A stretch of 64,000 nt of DNA from DATFVA01 sp963774455 (GTDB taxonomy: Bacteria > Bacteroidota > Ignavibacteria > Ignavibacteriales > Ignavibacteriaceae): positions 248,001 through 312,000 of the forward strand of contig CAVZFD010000002.1 of NCBI GenBank assembly GCA_963774455.1, given 5' to 3'. Made by a program: the position numbers and the translations under genes. The notes under the pieces are model-generated. The model was not told the DNA's origin. It did not search any database and worked only from the letters and a program-made list of their open reading frames with translations. The stretch's first letter is position 1, and each line of letters opens with the position of its first letter. This document shows positions 19,180 to 26,739 of this stretch, piece after piece.

Positions 19180-20484
19180 GTGAAAAAATTATATGTCTTA
19201 TTATTTGCTCTAAGCACAGTCATTTTTATATACGGCCAGAAGTCCGGACAGAACCAGGATAAAGTGAGCGATTTAATCTGGAAAGGAATGCCGTCGCAGC
19301 TGTTAACTGACCAGGAGGTGAAAGAGGAAATAAATACAAAAGTCGAAATGCTGAAAAAATGGATGCAGGAAAATAATCTGGGTGGTATGTTATTTACACA
19401 GGTCAGGAATGTGAACTGGATAACGGCAGGAAGAGCCAACAACCAGATCGTCCTGAATAAAGATGTTGGAGGCGCATCCCTGCTTATTATGGCGGGCGGT
19501 GAAAAGTACCTTGTTACCAACGGCAGTGAGGCCCCGAGAATGCTTGACGAAAGTCTGAAGGGACTGGGTTATACTTTAAAGTTTTATCCCTGGTATGAAG
19601 CCAATCCCGTAAAAGATGTACGGGGAGATCTCATAAAAGAAATTGCAAGAGGGAAAAAGATCGGCAGCGACACCCCTTACCCGGAAACAGTATTGATGGA
19701 TGAACAGTTTCAGCCTCTGCGGTATCAGCTGCTTCCGACCGAAATAAAAAGGTACAGGTGGATCTGCGAACAAACAACAGAAGCTGTGGCACAAGTCTGC
19801 CGGAGATTAATGCCTGGAATGAGTGAATTTGAAATCGAGGCAATGACCGCCGATGAAATCCGTTCAAGAGGAATTATGCCTACCGTGTTACTGATGGGCG
19901 TTGACCAGAGAATTTATAAATACCGTCATGCAATTCCCTTCGGCGATACCCTGAAAGAGTACGCCATGGTTAATGTTGTTGCTGAAAAATGGGGAATGCC
20001 GGTTGCGGTTACAAGGTTTGTCCATTTCGGTCCGCTGCCGGGTGAACTTAAAAGTAAACTGGAGAAGACTGCTATTGTAAATGCGCGTTATGAAGAAGCA
20101 ACAAGGCCTGGAGTAAAATGCTCCGCCATATGGGATGATATGAAGAAATGGTATGCTGAAGCAGGATATGAAGGCGAATGGGAAAACCATCACCAGGGAG
20201 GAGCGATCGGGTATAATGATCGTGAATATGTTATTTATCCGGGCATTGATAAGGTAGTACATCTGAATCAGGCCTTTGCATGGAATCCAACGATTACCGG
20301 GGCAAAAGTTGAGGAGACTATTCTGGTACATCAGGACGGTATCGAAGTGATGACACGTGCTCAGGACTGGCCGATGATAAACGTCGTGCTCGACGGAAAA
20401 ACGTATCCGCAGCCGGGAATTCTTATTAAAGATCCGGCTACAGGAGAAATCATTAAACAGGAAGTTGAAACAATAAAACCTTAG
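19180..20484 (+). CDS. M24 (creatinase/Xaa-Pro aminopeptidase-fold) protein, probably not a metalloenzyme
   Basis: A GTG start with an N-terminal signal peptide (residues 1-20, ending near FIYGQ) means export, which is unusual for aminopeptidase P relatives. Residues ~45-190 match the creatinase N-terminal domain (RVNWITAGRANNQIV region, YRWICEQTTEAVAQVCR linker helix) and ~190-420 the pita-bread catalytic fold (GMSEFEIEAM, HHQGGAIGYND, KVEETILV). Where active M24 peptidases have an Asp-Asp pair, this protein reads VNVVAEKWGMPVAVTR near residue 265; where they have a Glu before Pro it reads AWNPTITG. Only the His of HHQGG and the Glu of VEET remain of the five usual ligands. A binding protein or cofactor-free hydrolase of creatinase type is plausible. 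Confidence 0.75.
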   Translation: MKKLYVLLFALSTVIFIYGQKSGQNQDKVSDLIWKGMPSQLLTDQEVKEEINTKVEMLKKWMQENNLGGMLFTQVRNVNWITAGRANNQIVLNKDVGGASLLIMAGGEKYLVTNGSEAPRMLDESLKGLGYTLKFYPWYEANPVKDVRGDLIKEIARGKKIGSDTPYPETVLMDEQFQPLRYQLLPTEIKRYRWICEQTTEAVAQVCRRLMPGMSEFEIEAMTADEIRSRGIMPTVLLMGVDQRIYKYRHAIPFGDTLKEYAMVNVVAEKWGMPVAVTRFVHFGPLPGELKSKLEKTAIVNARYEEATRPGVKCSAIWDDMKKWYAEAGYEGEWENHHQGGAIGYNDREYVIYPGIDKVVHLNQAFAWNPTITGAKVEETILVHQDGIEVMTRAQDWPMINVVLDGKTYPQPGILIKDPATGEIIKQEVETIKP

Positions 20485-20491
20485 TAGTTCT

Positions 20492-21467
20492 ATGATCATG
20501 GAATATTCATTAAACGGCTTAAAACATTTATTAATATCCAATGACAAAGTTGAGGCAGTCTTTCTTCCGCAGCTGGGGAGTAAAATGATCAGTCTGATTA
20601 ATAAAAAATCAGGAACGCAATTTTTGCTGGAGAACCAGGATAAGAATAAGGTATACAGAAAAGCCTTTCACGGTGCTGATTATTCCCTTTATGATGCCAG
20701 CGGCTTTGATGAGTGTTTTCCTACGATCGAAGCAGCCGAGTTAATTGTTGAGAATGGTAGAAACAGAACAAAAAAGATCAGGTATCCGGATCATGGAGAA
20801 TTATGGTCAAAGGAATGGAATTATGAACTTACCGAAGCCTCCATATTTTTTTCTACAGATGGTATCAACGCAGGTTACAACATCAGGAAGATTATTACTC
20901 TTGAAGAAAACCGCGTAATCATTAGTTACAGCTCTGATCAACAAATCCGCCTTTCCACTATCTTATATATGGTCGGCGCATCCTTTGCTGGCTGTTGAGG
21001 AAGGCGATAGAATTATTATGCCTCCCGGTATACATAAATTGTTTCTCAACTGGGCATCGGATGATGATATAGGGAAATTCGGTCAGTATATACCATGGAT
21101 GGGTGAAGCAGGTGATATTAATAATTTTTATAATGTAAAATCAAGGAATTCAGGTGTGGCAATAAAAGGATTTACCGATCCACTTCAGTATGGATTTGCC
21201 GGATTATTCCGCCCCCGCAAAAACGAATCAGTTCTAATCTCCTTCGATCATAAAAAATTGCCTTACCTGGGGGTGTGGCTTTGTTTCGGCGGCTGGCCGG
21301 CCGGTCCCGGAAAAAAACATTACACGGTTGCTCTTGAACCGGCGACAGGGAGACCAGATTCGCTGAGTGAATCTATTAAAAGAAACGAATGTACCGTGCT
21401 TGATATAGATGAGGAAATGGAATGGAAGATTGAATTCAGTTTATGGGAGGGTCTGCCGAAGATCTGA
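20492..21467 (+). pseudogene. Aldose-epimerase-like (galactose mutarotase fold) gene interrupted by a frameshift
   Basis: Two overlapping reading frames, 20492-20998 and 20985-21467, together give one protein of about 325 residues. The first frame ends in an unconserved stretch (MVGASFAGC), while the next frame, read from about 20974, gives WSAHPLLAVEEGD, the typical HPLL segment of aldose-1-epimerase-like proteins. Removing one base in the TATATAT stretch at 20967-20973 joins the halves as LYWSAHPLL. N-terminal features (LPQLGSKMISLINKKSG, DASGFDECFPTIEA) and C-terminal features (GVWLCFGGWPAGPGKKHYTVALEP) belong to one fold. No signal peptide is present, so it is cytoplasmic. In context it would interconvert sugar anomers for the neighbouring galactokinase. 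It is either a recent pseudogene or a sequencing error. Confidence 0.8.
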
Positions 21468-21515
21468 TCATATTAAATCAATTATAATTTTCTTCATTAA
21501 TTAAAGGTAAACTCT

Positions 21516-23183
21516 ATGCCTGAAAATACTATCGGACTATCATTTGCAGACTGGCTTATTATTGCAGTCTACTTTGCCTTCGTAATCGGTATCGGATTTT
21601 ATCTAAAGAAATTCACAAAAAACGAAAATGATTTCTTCCTGGCAGGAAGAAAGAATAGTTCCTGGGTTGCGGGACTCGCTTTCCTCTCCGCGAATCTCGG
21701 TGCGCTTGAGTTAATGGGAATGACCGGGAACACCTTCAAATATGGAATGTATGTAGCTCATTTTTACTGGATAGGAGCTATTCCGGCGATGCTTTTCCTC
21801 GGCATCTATATGATGCCTTTTTATTACAGCAGCAGAATTAAATCAGTGCCGGGATATCTTAAACTTCGATTTGACGAGAAGACCAGGGTCCTGAATGGAA
21901 TTGCATTTGCTATTATGACGCTGCTCGTTTCAGGAATAAATCTTTATGCAATGGCACTTGTGCTTCATACATTCCTTGGATGGAACTGGGATGTAAGTAT
22001 GTGGATGGCTGCAATTACGGTTGCAATGTATGTCACCCTCAGCGGTCTGCTCTCAGCTATATTCACTGAAATAATCCAATTCTTTTTAATCTGGTTCGGA
22101 TTGTTTCTCGTTTCAATACTGGGAATAGTTGAGATAGGAAGTATTCACGAAATATTCGCCCGTGTACCAGAATCATTTAATCATCTCTGGTCAAATTCAG
22201 CTGATCCATCTACAAATGGGATGATGGTTTCCTGGGGCGGGATCGTACTGGGTCTGGGATTTGTCCTCTCCTTTGGTTACTGGACTACAGATTTTCTTGT
22301 GGTGCAGCGGGCTTTTTCAGCAAAGGATCTGAGAGCGGCCCGTATGACGCCCATCCTGGCATCATTTTTCAAAATGATGATCCCCTTCATAGTGATATTA
22401 GCCGGACTTATTGCGATAGTTCTTGCAAATGATCCGAACAGCGGGTTCGCTCTGATCAAAGACGGGGGTCAGGTGAATTATGATTCAGCGCTCCCTCTTT
22501 TGATTGCCAGGTATTACCCGTCAGGATTAACAGGATTAGGAGTTACCGCACTCCTTGCAGGCTTTATGGCAGGTCAGGCCGGGAATGTCAGTGCCTTTAA
22601 TACTGTTTGGACTTACGATATTTACAAATCGGTACTGAATAGAAACGCCTCCGATGCCCATCTTTTATGGATGGGAAGAGCTGCAACTGTTGCTGGTGTG
22701 GCTATAAGTCTTGTTACCGCTTATTGGGCAAAAAGTTTTCCAAGTATTATGGATTATATGCAGGCAATTTTCTCCTGGGTTAACGCGCCGCTTTTCGCTA
22801 CTATGCTGCTCGGGATGTTTATAGTTTGGATAACTCCTAATGGTGCGTTCTGGGGACTCGTTGCAGGTATGGGCTCATCCTTTACTCTCTATCTTGCTGT
22901 AAAATTTAACTGGATAAACGAGAGCATTATAACTATGTCTGATACATCCAGCGTAATGGCCGCAAACTTCTGGCGCGCCTGGTGGGCATGGCTTATTTGT
23001 TTCGCAGTCACTATAATTATCAGCATTTTTACTAAAAAGAAACCGAAAGAAGAACTTGTAGGTCTCGTTAAAGGCTTAACACAAGAAACAGTTGATAAGG
23101 ATGCCTCTGTTTACAGGAAACCCGAATTCTATGCCATTATTTCATTCATCATTTTAATAATACTGAACTTAATTTACTGGTAG
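21516..23183 (+). CDS. Sodium:solute symporter (SSS/SLC5 family), probably sugar transporting
   Basis: A 555-residue inner-membrane protein with about 13-14 predicted hydrophobic helices. The N-terminus (WLIIAVYFAFVIGIGFYLKK followed by DFFLAGRK) and the following GLAFLSANLGALELMG are typical of SSS family members close to SGLT-type sugar symporters. Later it shows SGLLSAIFTEIIQFFLIWFG, the conserved sodium-site region, and LLAGFMAGQAGNVSAFNTVWTYDIY. A ribosome-binding-like AAAGGTAAA lies before ATG 21516. It is followed after 12 bases by a small membrane protein and then galactokinase, which suggests uptake of galactose or another hexose into the cytoplasm. The exact sugar cannot be read from sequence. 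Confidence 0.93.
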   Translation: MPENTIGLSFADWLIIAVYFAFVIGIGFYLKKFTKNENDFFLAGRKNSSWVAGLAFLSANLGALELMGMTGNTFKYGMYVAHFYWIGAIPAMLFLGIYMMPFYYSSRIKSVPGYLKLRFDEKTRVLNGIAFAIMTLLVSGINLYAMALVLHTFLGWNWDVSMWMAAITVAMYVTLSGLLSAIFTEIIQFFLIWFGLFLVSILGIVEIGSIHEIFARVPESFNHLWSNSADPSTNGMMVSWGGIVLGLGFVLSFGYWTTDFLVVQRAFSAKDLRAARMTPILASFFKMMIPFIVILAGLIAIVLANDPNSGFALIKDGGQVNYDSALPLLIARYYPSGLTGLGVTALLAGFMAGQAGNVSAFNTVWTYDIYKSVLNRNASDAHLLWMGRAATVAGVAISLVTAYWAKSFPSIMDYMQAIFSWVNAPLFATMLLGMFIVWITPNGAFWGLVAGMGSSFTLYLAVKFNWINESIITMSDTSSVMAANFWRAWWAWLICFAVTIIISIFTKKKPKEELVGLVKGLTQETVDKDASVYRKPEFYAIISFIILIILNLIYW

Positions 23184-23195
23184 AAGGAGTTTAAT

Positions 23196-23399
23196 ATGAA
23201 ACCTATCTGGTATTTTGTCGGATTGATATTAACAATAATGGGCGCCATCATATTGATTTCAGGAATATATAACCTGCTGTATCCTCCGGAAAGTAAAATA
23301 GTACTGGCAGAAAAACATCCTGATATCTGGTGGGGAGCAATAATGCTTGTTGCCGGGATAATATATATAATCAAGAACAGGAAGATTACCATTGAATAA
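23196..23399 (+). CDS. Small two-helix membrane protein
   Basis: A 67-residue protein with a strong AAGGAG site just before ATG 23196. Two hydrophobic helices (about residues 5-28 and 45-60) flank a short loop containing LYPPESKIVLAEKHPDIWWG. The C-terminus is basic (KNRKITIE). Its final codons overlap the start of galactokinase by eight bases, so translation is probably coupled. Position between a symporter and galK suggests an accessory subunit or stabiliser of the symporter, but this is inference from context. I do not recognise a family. Confidence 0.7.
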   Translation: MKPIWYFVGLILTIMGAIILISGIYNLLYPPESKIVLAEKHPDIWWGAIMLVAGIIYIIKNRKITIE

Positions 23400-24573
23400 A
23401 AATGAGATCGTCGTGAATTCGGAAATGGGGGAAGTAAAGGCTGAATTTGAGGATCTCTTTGGAAAGGACCCATTGATAATCCGGTCTCCGGGAAGAGTGA
23501 ATCTAATAGGAGAACATACAGATTATAATGATGGATTTGTTCTACCTGCAGCAATAGATAAATCAATTTACATAGCTCTGAAGTCCCGCACTGATAATTT
23601 ATGCCGGTTTTATGCCGCCGACCTGGGGGAAAAGTATGAATTTGAAAATGTAAACCTTAGCCGATCACCTAAGTCGTGGGCAAATTATCTTATTGGCGTA
23701 ATCGATCAGATCAAAAAATCAGGAAAAAATATCGGTGGATTCGACTGCGTATTCGGCGGCGATATACCGATAGGAGCGGGTCTGTCTTCATCTGCTGCTA
23801 TCGAAGCGGGGCTGGCATTTGGATTGAATAAGCTGTTCGATCTTGGGATAAGCGGAATTGATCTGGTCAAACTTTCACAAAGAGCGGAGAATGAATTTGT
23901 CGGTGTCCGGTGCGGTATCATGGATCAGTTCATAAATATTTTCGGGAAGGAAAATAAGGTGCTGAAACTCGATTGCCGTTCTCTGGACTATGAATATTTC
24001 CCCTTTGAAAACACGGAGTTAAAGATCGTTTTGTGCGACACGCAGGTTAAGCATTCTCTGGCCGGATCAGAGTATAATCTGAGGAGAAAGCAGTGTGAAG
24101 AGGGTGCGGCAAAGCTCAGGCAGTTTGATCTTTCAATCAGTAGTCTGCGCGATGTATCCCTTGATTTTCTCTACGAACACGAAGATGATCTTGACCCGGT
24201 TATATTTAAAAGATGCGGGTATGTAATCCGGGAAAATGAGAGAGTCGGATTAGCATGTACCGAATTAAACCGGAACAATTTTATAGCATTCGGTGAGTTG
24301 ATGTATCAATCCCATCAAGGACTTAAAAACGAATATGAAGTAAGCTGCGATGAGCTTGATCTGCTCGTTGATGTTACATCGGGAATGGAAGGAGTTATAG
24401 GATCCAGGATGATGGGAGGGGGATTCGGAGGCTGTACCATAAACCTGGTAAATGAAAGATATATCGACCCATTTAAGCAAATTATAACTGAAAAATACAA
24501 GGAAAAATTCAAAAAGGGTGTTGAATTCTATATTAGTGAAATTAAGGGAGGTACCGGGATTGTAGTGAAATAG
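23392..24573 (+). CDS. galK: Galactokinase (GHMP kinase)
   Basis: Transfers phosphate from ATP to galactose C1 in the cytoplasm. All GHMP/galactokinase marks are present: the galactokinase signature GRVNLIGEHTDYNDGFVLP near residue 35-53, the ATP-binding GAGLSSSAAIEAG loop near 127, VGVRCGIMDQF with the probable catalytic Asp near 180, and MMGGGFGGCTINLV near 345. Length (393) is normal. The only in-frame start that includes the conserved N-terminus with a spaced AGGAAG is TTG at 23392; GTG 23413 and ATG 23425 are alternatives. The gene follows the symporter and a small membrane protein. Neither galT nor galE is in the window, so the fate of galactose-1-phosphate is unclear here. Confidence 0.92.
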   Translation: MNKNEIVVNSEMGEVKAEFEDLFGKDPLIIRSPGRVNLIGEHTDYNDGFVLPAAIDKSIYIALKSRTDNLCRFYAADLGEKYEFENVNLSRSPKSWANYLIGVIDQIKKSGKNIGGFDCVFGGDIPIGAGLSSSAAIEAGLAFGLNKLFDLGISGIDLVKLSQRAENEFVGVRCGIMDQFINIFGKENKVLKLDCRSLDYEYFPFENTELKIVLCDTQVKHSLAGSEYNLRRKQCEEGAAKLRQFDLSISSLRDVSLDFLYEHEDDLDPVIFKRCGYVIRENERVGLACTELNRNNFIAFGELMYQSHQGLKNEYEVSCDELDLLVDVTSGMEGVIGSRMMGGGFGGCTINLVNERYIDPFKQIITEKYKEKFKKGVEFYISEIKGGTGIVVK

Positions 24574-24627
24574 CTAAATATTGTGGTGATCTGTGTCAGC
24601 CTGCCTTTCGAATTGTTGCATGGGGTC

Positions 24628-24656
24628 TTGACTTAATAGGTTAAATGAACTAAGTT
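24628..24656 (+). promoter_or_regulatory. Sigma-70-like promoter of the second LacI operon
   Basis: TTGACT at 24628-24633 and TAAGTT at 24651-24656 are separated by exactly 17 bases, a near-consensus -35/-10 pair. The -10 box directly abuts the 20-bp palindrome, which would cover the transcription start near 24663. The leader would be only about 20 bases. The GGTTAAA at 24639-24645 inside the spacer repeats part of the palindrome half-site. Confidence 0.55.
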
Positions 24657-24676
24657 CTGGTTAAACGTTTAACCAG
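24657..24676 (+). promoter_or_regulatory. LacI-type operator, perfect 20-bp palindrome
   Basis: The half-site CTGGTTAAAC is followed immediately by its exact reverse complement, giving a central CG as is usual for LacI/GalR operators. It lies five bases upstream of the ATG of the regulator at 24682 and right after the -10 box, so it would block both transcription start and, once transcribed, part of the ribosome-binding region. Autoregulation by the adjacent regulator is the simplest reading. Confidence 0.75.
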
Positions 24677-24681
24677 GACCT

Positions 24682-25704
24682 ATGAAACCGACTATAAAAG
24701 ACATAGCCGAAAAAGCAGGTGTTTCCATTGCCACGGTTTCATATGTAATTAATAATACTAAAACGATTTCCCCCGAAACCAAAGAGCGGGTTGAAAAGAC
24801 TATAAAATCGCTTCGCTACCAACCTTCCAAATCGGCCAGGAGTCTTGTAACCGGCAAGACCGGCAATATTGGTTTTATCCTCACTGACGACCACTTCCTA
24901 AGAAGCGAACCTTTCTATACCAAGATATTTCTTGGGACAGAGTTTGAAGCGAGGATAGAAGGTTTCTACATCCTGCTCACTTCAGTAAAAAAGGATTTCG
25001 ATAAAAAGGACAACCTGCCCCGTTTCGTGATGAATAAAAGCGTTGACGGAATTATTGTTGCAGGGAAAATACCTCACAATTTGATTGACCGGCTATCTGC
25101 CTATAAGATTCCAACGGTCTTTGTTGATTATATCCCTGTTCATAATGGCTACCCTCTGGTCCTGATCGATAATATAGATGGCGGAATACAGGCAACGAAT
25201 CACCTGATACAGTTTGGACATAAAAACATCGCCTTCGTCACCAGCGATATTGATCATCCAAGCTTTTCAGACAGATTAAACGGATATAAGCAGGCTCTCG
25301 AACATGCAGGACTTCCTGTAAATCCAAATCTCATCTATACTAAATCAGTCTATGAAGGCAGACAGGCCGGAATTGATCTGGCCGCACGATTGTTCACAAA
25401 AAATAAGGACGTAACCGCTGTCTTTGCAGGTAACGACGCATTAGCTATCGGTGTAATGCATTACCTTAAATCAAACGGTTACAGGGTCCCCGAAGATGTT
25501 TCAGTAATAGGCTTCGATGGAATAGAAGCGGACCTTTTGCTTGATCCTCCTCTGACTACTATCAGTGTTCCTAAAATAGAGTTAGGAGTTGAAGCACTCA
25601 AATTATTAGCTAATACTTTAAAGAATAAAAAGACTTTACCCAAAAAAGTAGTAGTTCCTGTTGAATTAACTGTCAGAAAATCTACTTCATTCTGTAATTT
25701 TTAA
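24682..25704 (+). CDS. LacI-family transcriptional regulator, likely autoregulated
   Basis: A 340-residue LacI/GalR protein. The helix-turn-helix and hinge are at residues ~3-60 (TIKDIAEKAGVSIATVSYVI, LRYQPSKSARSLVTGKTGNIG); the effector-binding domain carries VDGIIVAGKIP, VFVDYIPV, GGIQATNHLIQFGHKNIAFV, AVFAGNDALAIGVMHYL, VSVIGFDGIEADLLLDPPLTTI. The recognition helix ends SYVINN rather than the common SRALNN, which hints at an operator different from that of the other local LacI protein. A perfect palindrome overlaps its promoter. It is followed nine bases later by the zinc dehydrogenase, so the two and the duplicated-repeat protein probably form one operon ending at the hairpin at 29301. 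Confidence 0.93.
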   Translation: MKPTIKDIAEKAGVSIATVSYVINNTKTISPETKERVEKTIKSLRYQPSKSARSLVTGKTGNIGFILTDDHFLRSEPFYTKIFLGTEFEARIEGFYILLTSVKKDFDKKDNLPRFVMNKSVDGIIVAGKIPHNLIDRLSAYKIPTVFVDYIPVHNGYPLVLIDNIDGGIQATNHLIQFGHKNIAFVTSDIDHPSFSDRLNGYKQALEHAGLPVNPNLIYTKSVYEGRQAGIDLAARLFTKNKDVTAVFAGNDALAIGVMHYLKSNGYRVPEDVSVIGFDGIEADLLLDPPLTTISVPKIELGVEALKLLANTLKNKKTLPKKVVVPVELTVRKSTSFCNF

Positions 25705-25713
25705 CGAGATAAT

Positions 25714-26724
25714 ATGCTGGCCGCACTTTTTACCGGCAATAAGAAAATTGTCGTAGGAGATTATTCGCTCCGCACACTGCAGAAAAATGAGCTGCTGATT
25801 AAGGTTGACTGCTGCGGCGTCTGCGGCACTGACAGGCACATCTATGACGGCAAAGCACCGTCAAGTGTTCCTGTTATTCTTGGTCATGAATTCAGCGGGA
25901 TAATTGCAGACTGCGGTGATAAGGATCCTGATTTCACCATTGGCAGCCGGGCAGCTATAAATCCTAACATTCATTGCGGATACTGTGATTATTGTAAAAG
26001 AGGGAAAATACATTTCTGTGAAAATCATAAGGCGCTGGGGGTTACTTTGAATGGCGGGTTTGCAGAATACACTATTGTTCCTAAAACCCAGGCATATCTG
26101 CTTCCGGACGATTTCGATCTTTCCATAGCCTCCTTTGCAGAACCTCTATCCTGCTGTCTGAGAGGAATCCAGCATGCGGATATAAAGCCCGGAAATAAAG
26201 TTGTAATTATCGGGGGAGGAACTATAGGGTTGATGATGGTTCAGCTGGCTAAAAATGCGGGTGCGGCTAATGTAACCGTTGTAGAGCCTGATTCCTCAAA
26301 GCGCCGTACCGGAATCGAACTGGGGGCCGATTTTGCTTTTGATCCTTTTGAACCGGGTCTTGATCTCAAAATTAAAGATAATCTTCCTTCACAGACTGAT
26401 GTAATTATCGAATGTGTGGGAAAGAGTGACACAGTAAAGCAGGCTGTTCAACTGGCCGGAAAGGGCACTAAAATAGTAATCTTCGGACTCGCTCCTTCCG
26501 ACCATGAAGTCACATTCAACCTGCAGTACATGTTCAGGAACGAACTATCGATTTTAAATTCCTATCTGAATCCTTTTACTTTTGCACCCGCCGTTGACCT
26601 GCTGGTAACAGAGAAGGTTAATGTCAGGAAGCTGATTTCAGATAGAATAACATTAAATAATATTAACAGCATTTTTCTCAATAGTTCGAATAGCAGTATT
26701 AAACAACAAATAATTAATAATTAA
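25714..26724 (+). CDS. Zinc-dependent medium-chain alcohol/sugar dehydrogenase
   Basis: A 336-residue MDR-superfamily enzyme, expected to oxidise a polyol, sugar or secondary alcohol with NAD(P). Catalytic zinc ligands are seen in CGVCGTD (Cys near residue 37) and GHEFSG (His-Glu near 61-62); the structural zinc site is HCGYCDYCKRGKIHFC with four cysteines near residues 89-105. The nucleotide-binding glycine motif is VVIIGGGTIGLMMVQLA near residue 167, with Glu in VVEPDSSKR at the end of the second strand, which favours NAD over NADP. It is closest in style to sorbitol/threonine dehydrogenases. No signal peptide, so cytoplasmic. It lies in the operon of the second LacI regulator, suggesting control by a sugar. 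Confidence 0.9.
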   Translation: MLAALFTGNKKIVVGDYSLRTLQKNELLIKVDCCGVCGTDRHIYDGKAPSSVPVILGHEFSGIIADCGDKDPDFTIGSRAAINPNIHCGYCDYCKRGKIHFCENHKALGVTLNGGFAEYTIVPKTQAYLLPDDFDLSIASFAEPLSCCLRGIQHADIKPGNKVVIIGGGTIGLMMVQLAKNAGAANVTVVEPDSSKRRTGIELGADFAFDPFEPGLDLKIKDNLPSQTDVIIECVGKSDTVKQAVQLAGKGTKIVIFGLAPSDHEVTFNLQYMFRNELSILNSYLNPFTFAPAVDLLVTEKVNVRKLISDRITLNNINSIFLNSSNSSIKQQIINN

Positions 26725-26739
26725 TTTGCCGGAGGTGTT

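Noticed and set aside
19888..20547. A 219-codon minus-strand open frame
   Set aside because: It lies opposite the well-supported M24-like gene, has no ribosome site and a Cys/Phe-rich composition typical of antisense reading.
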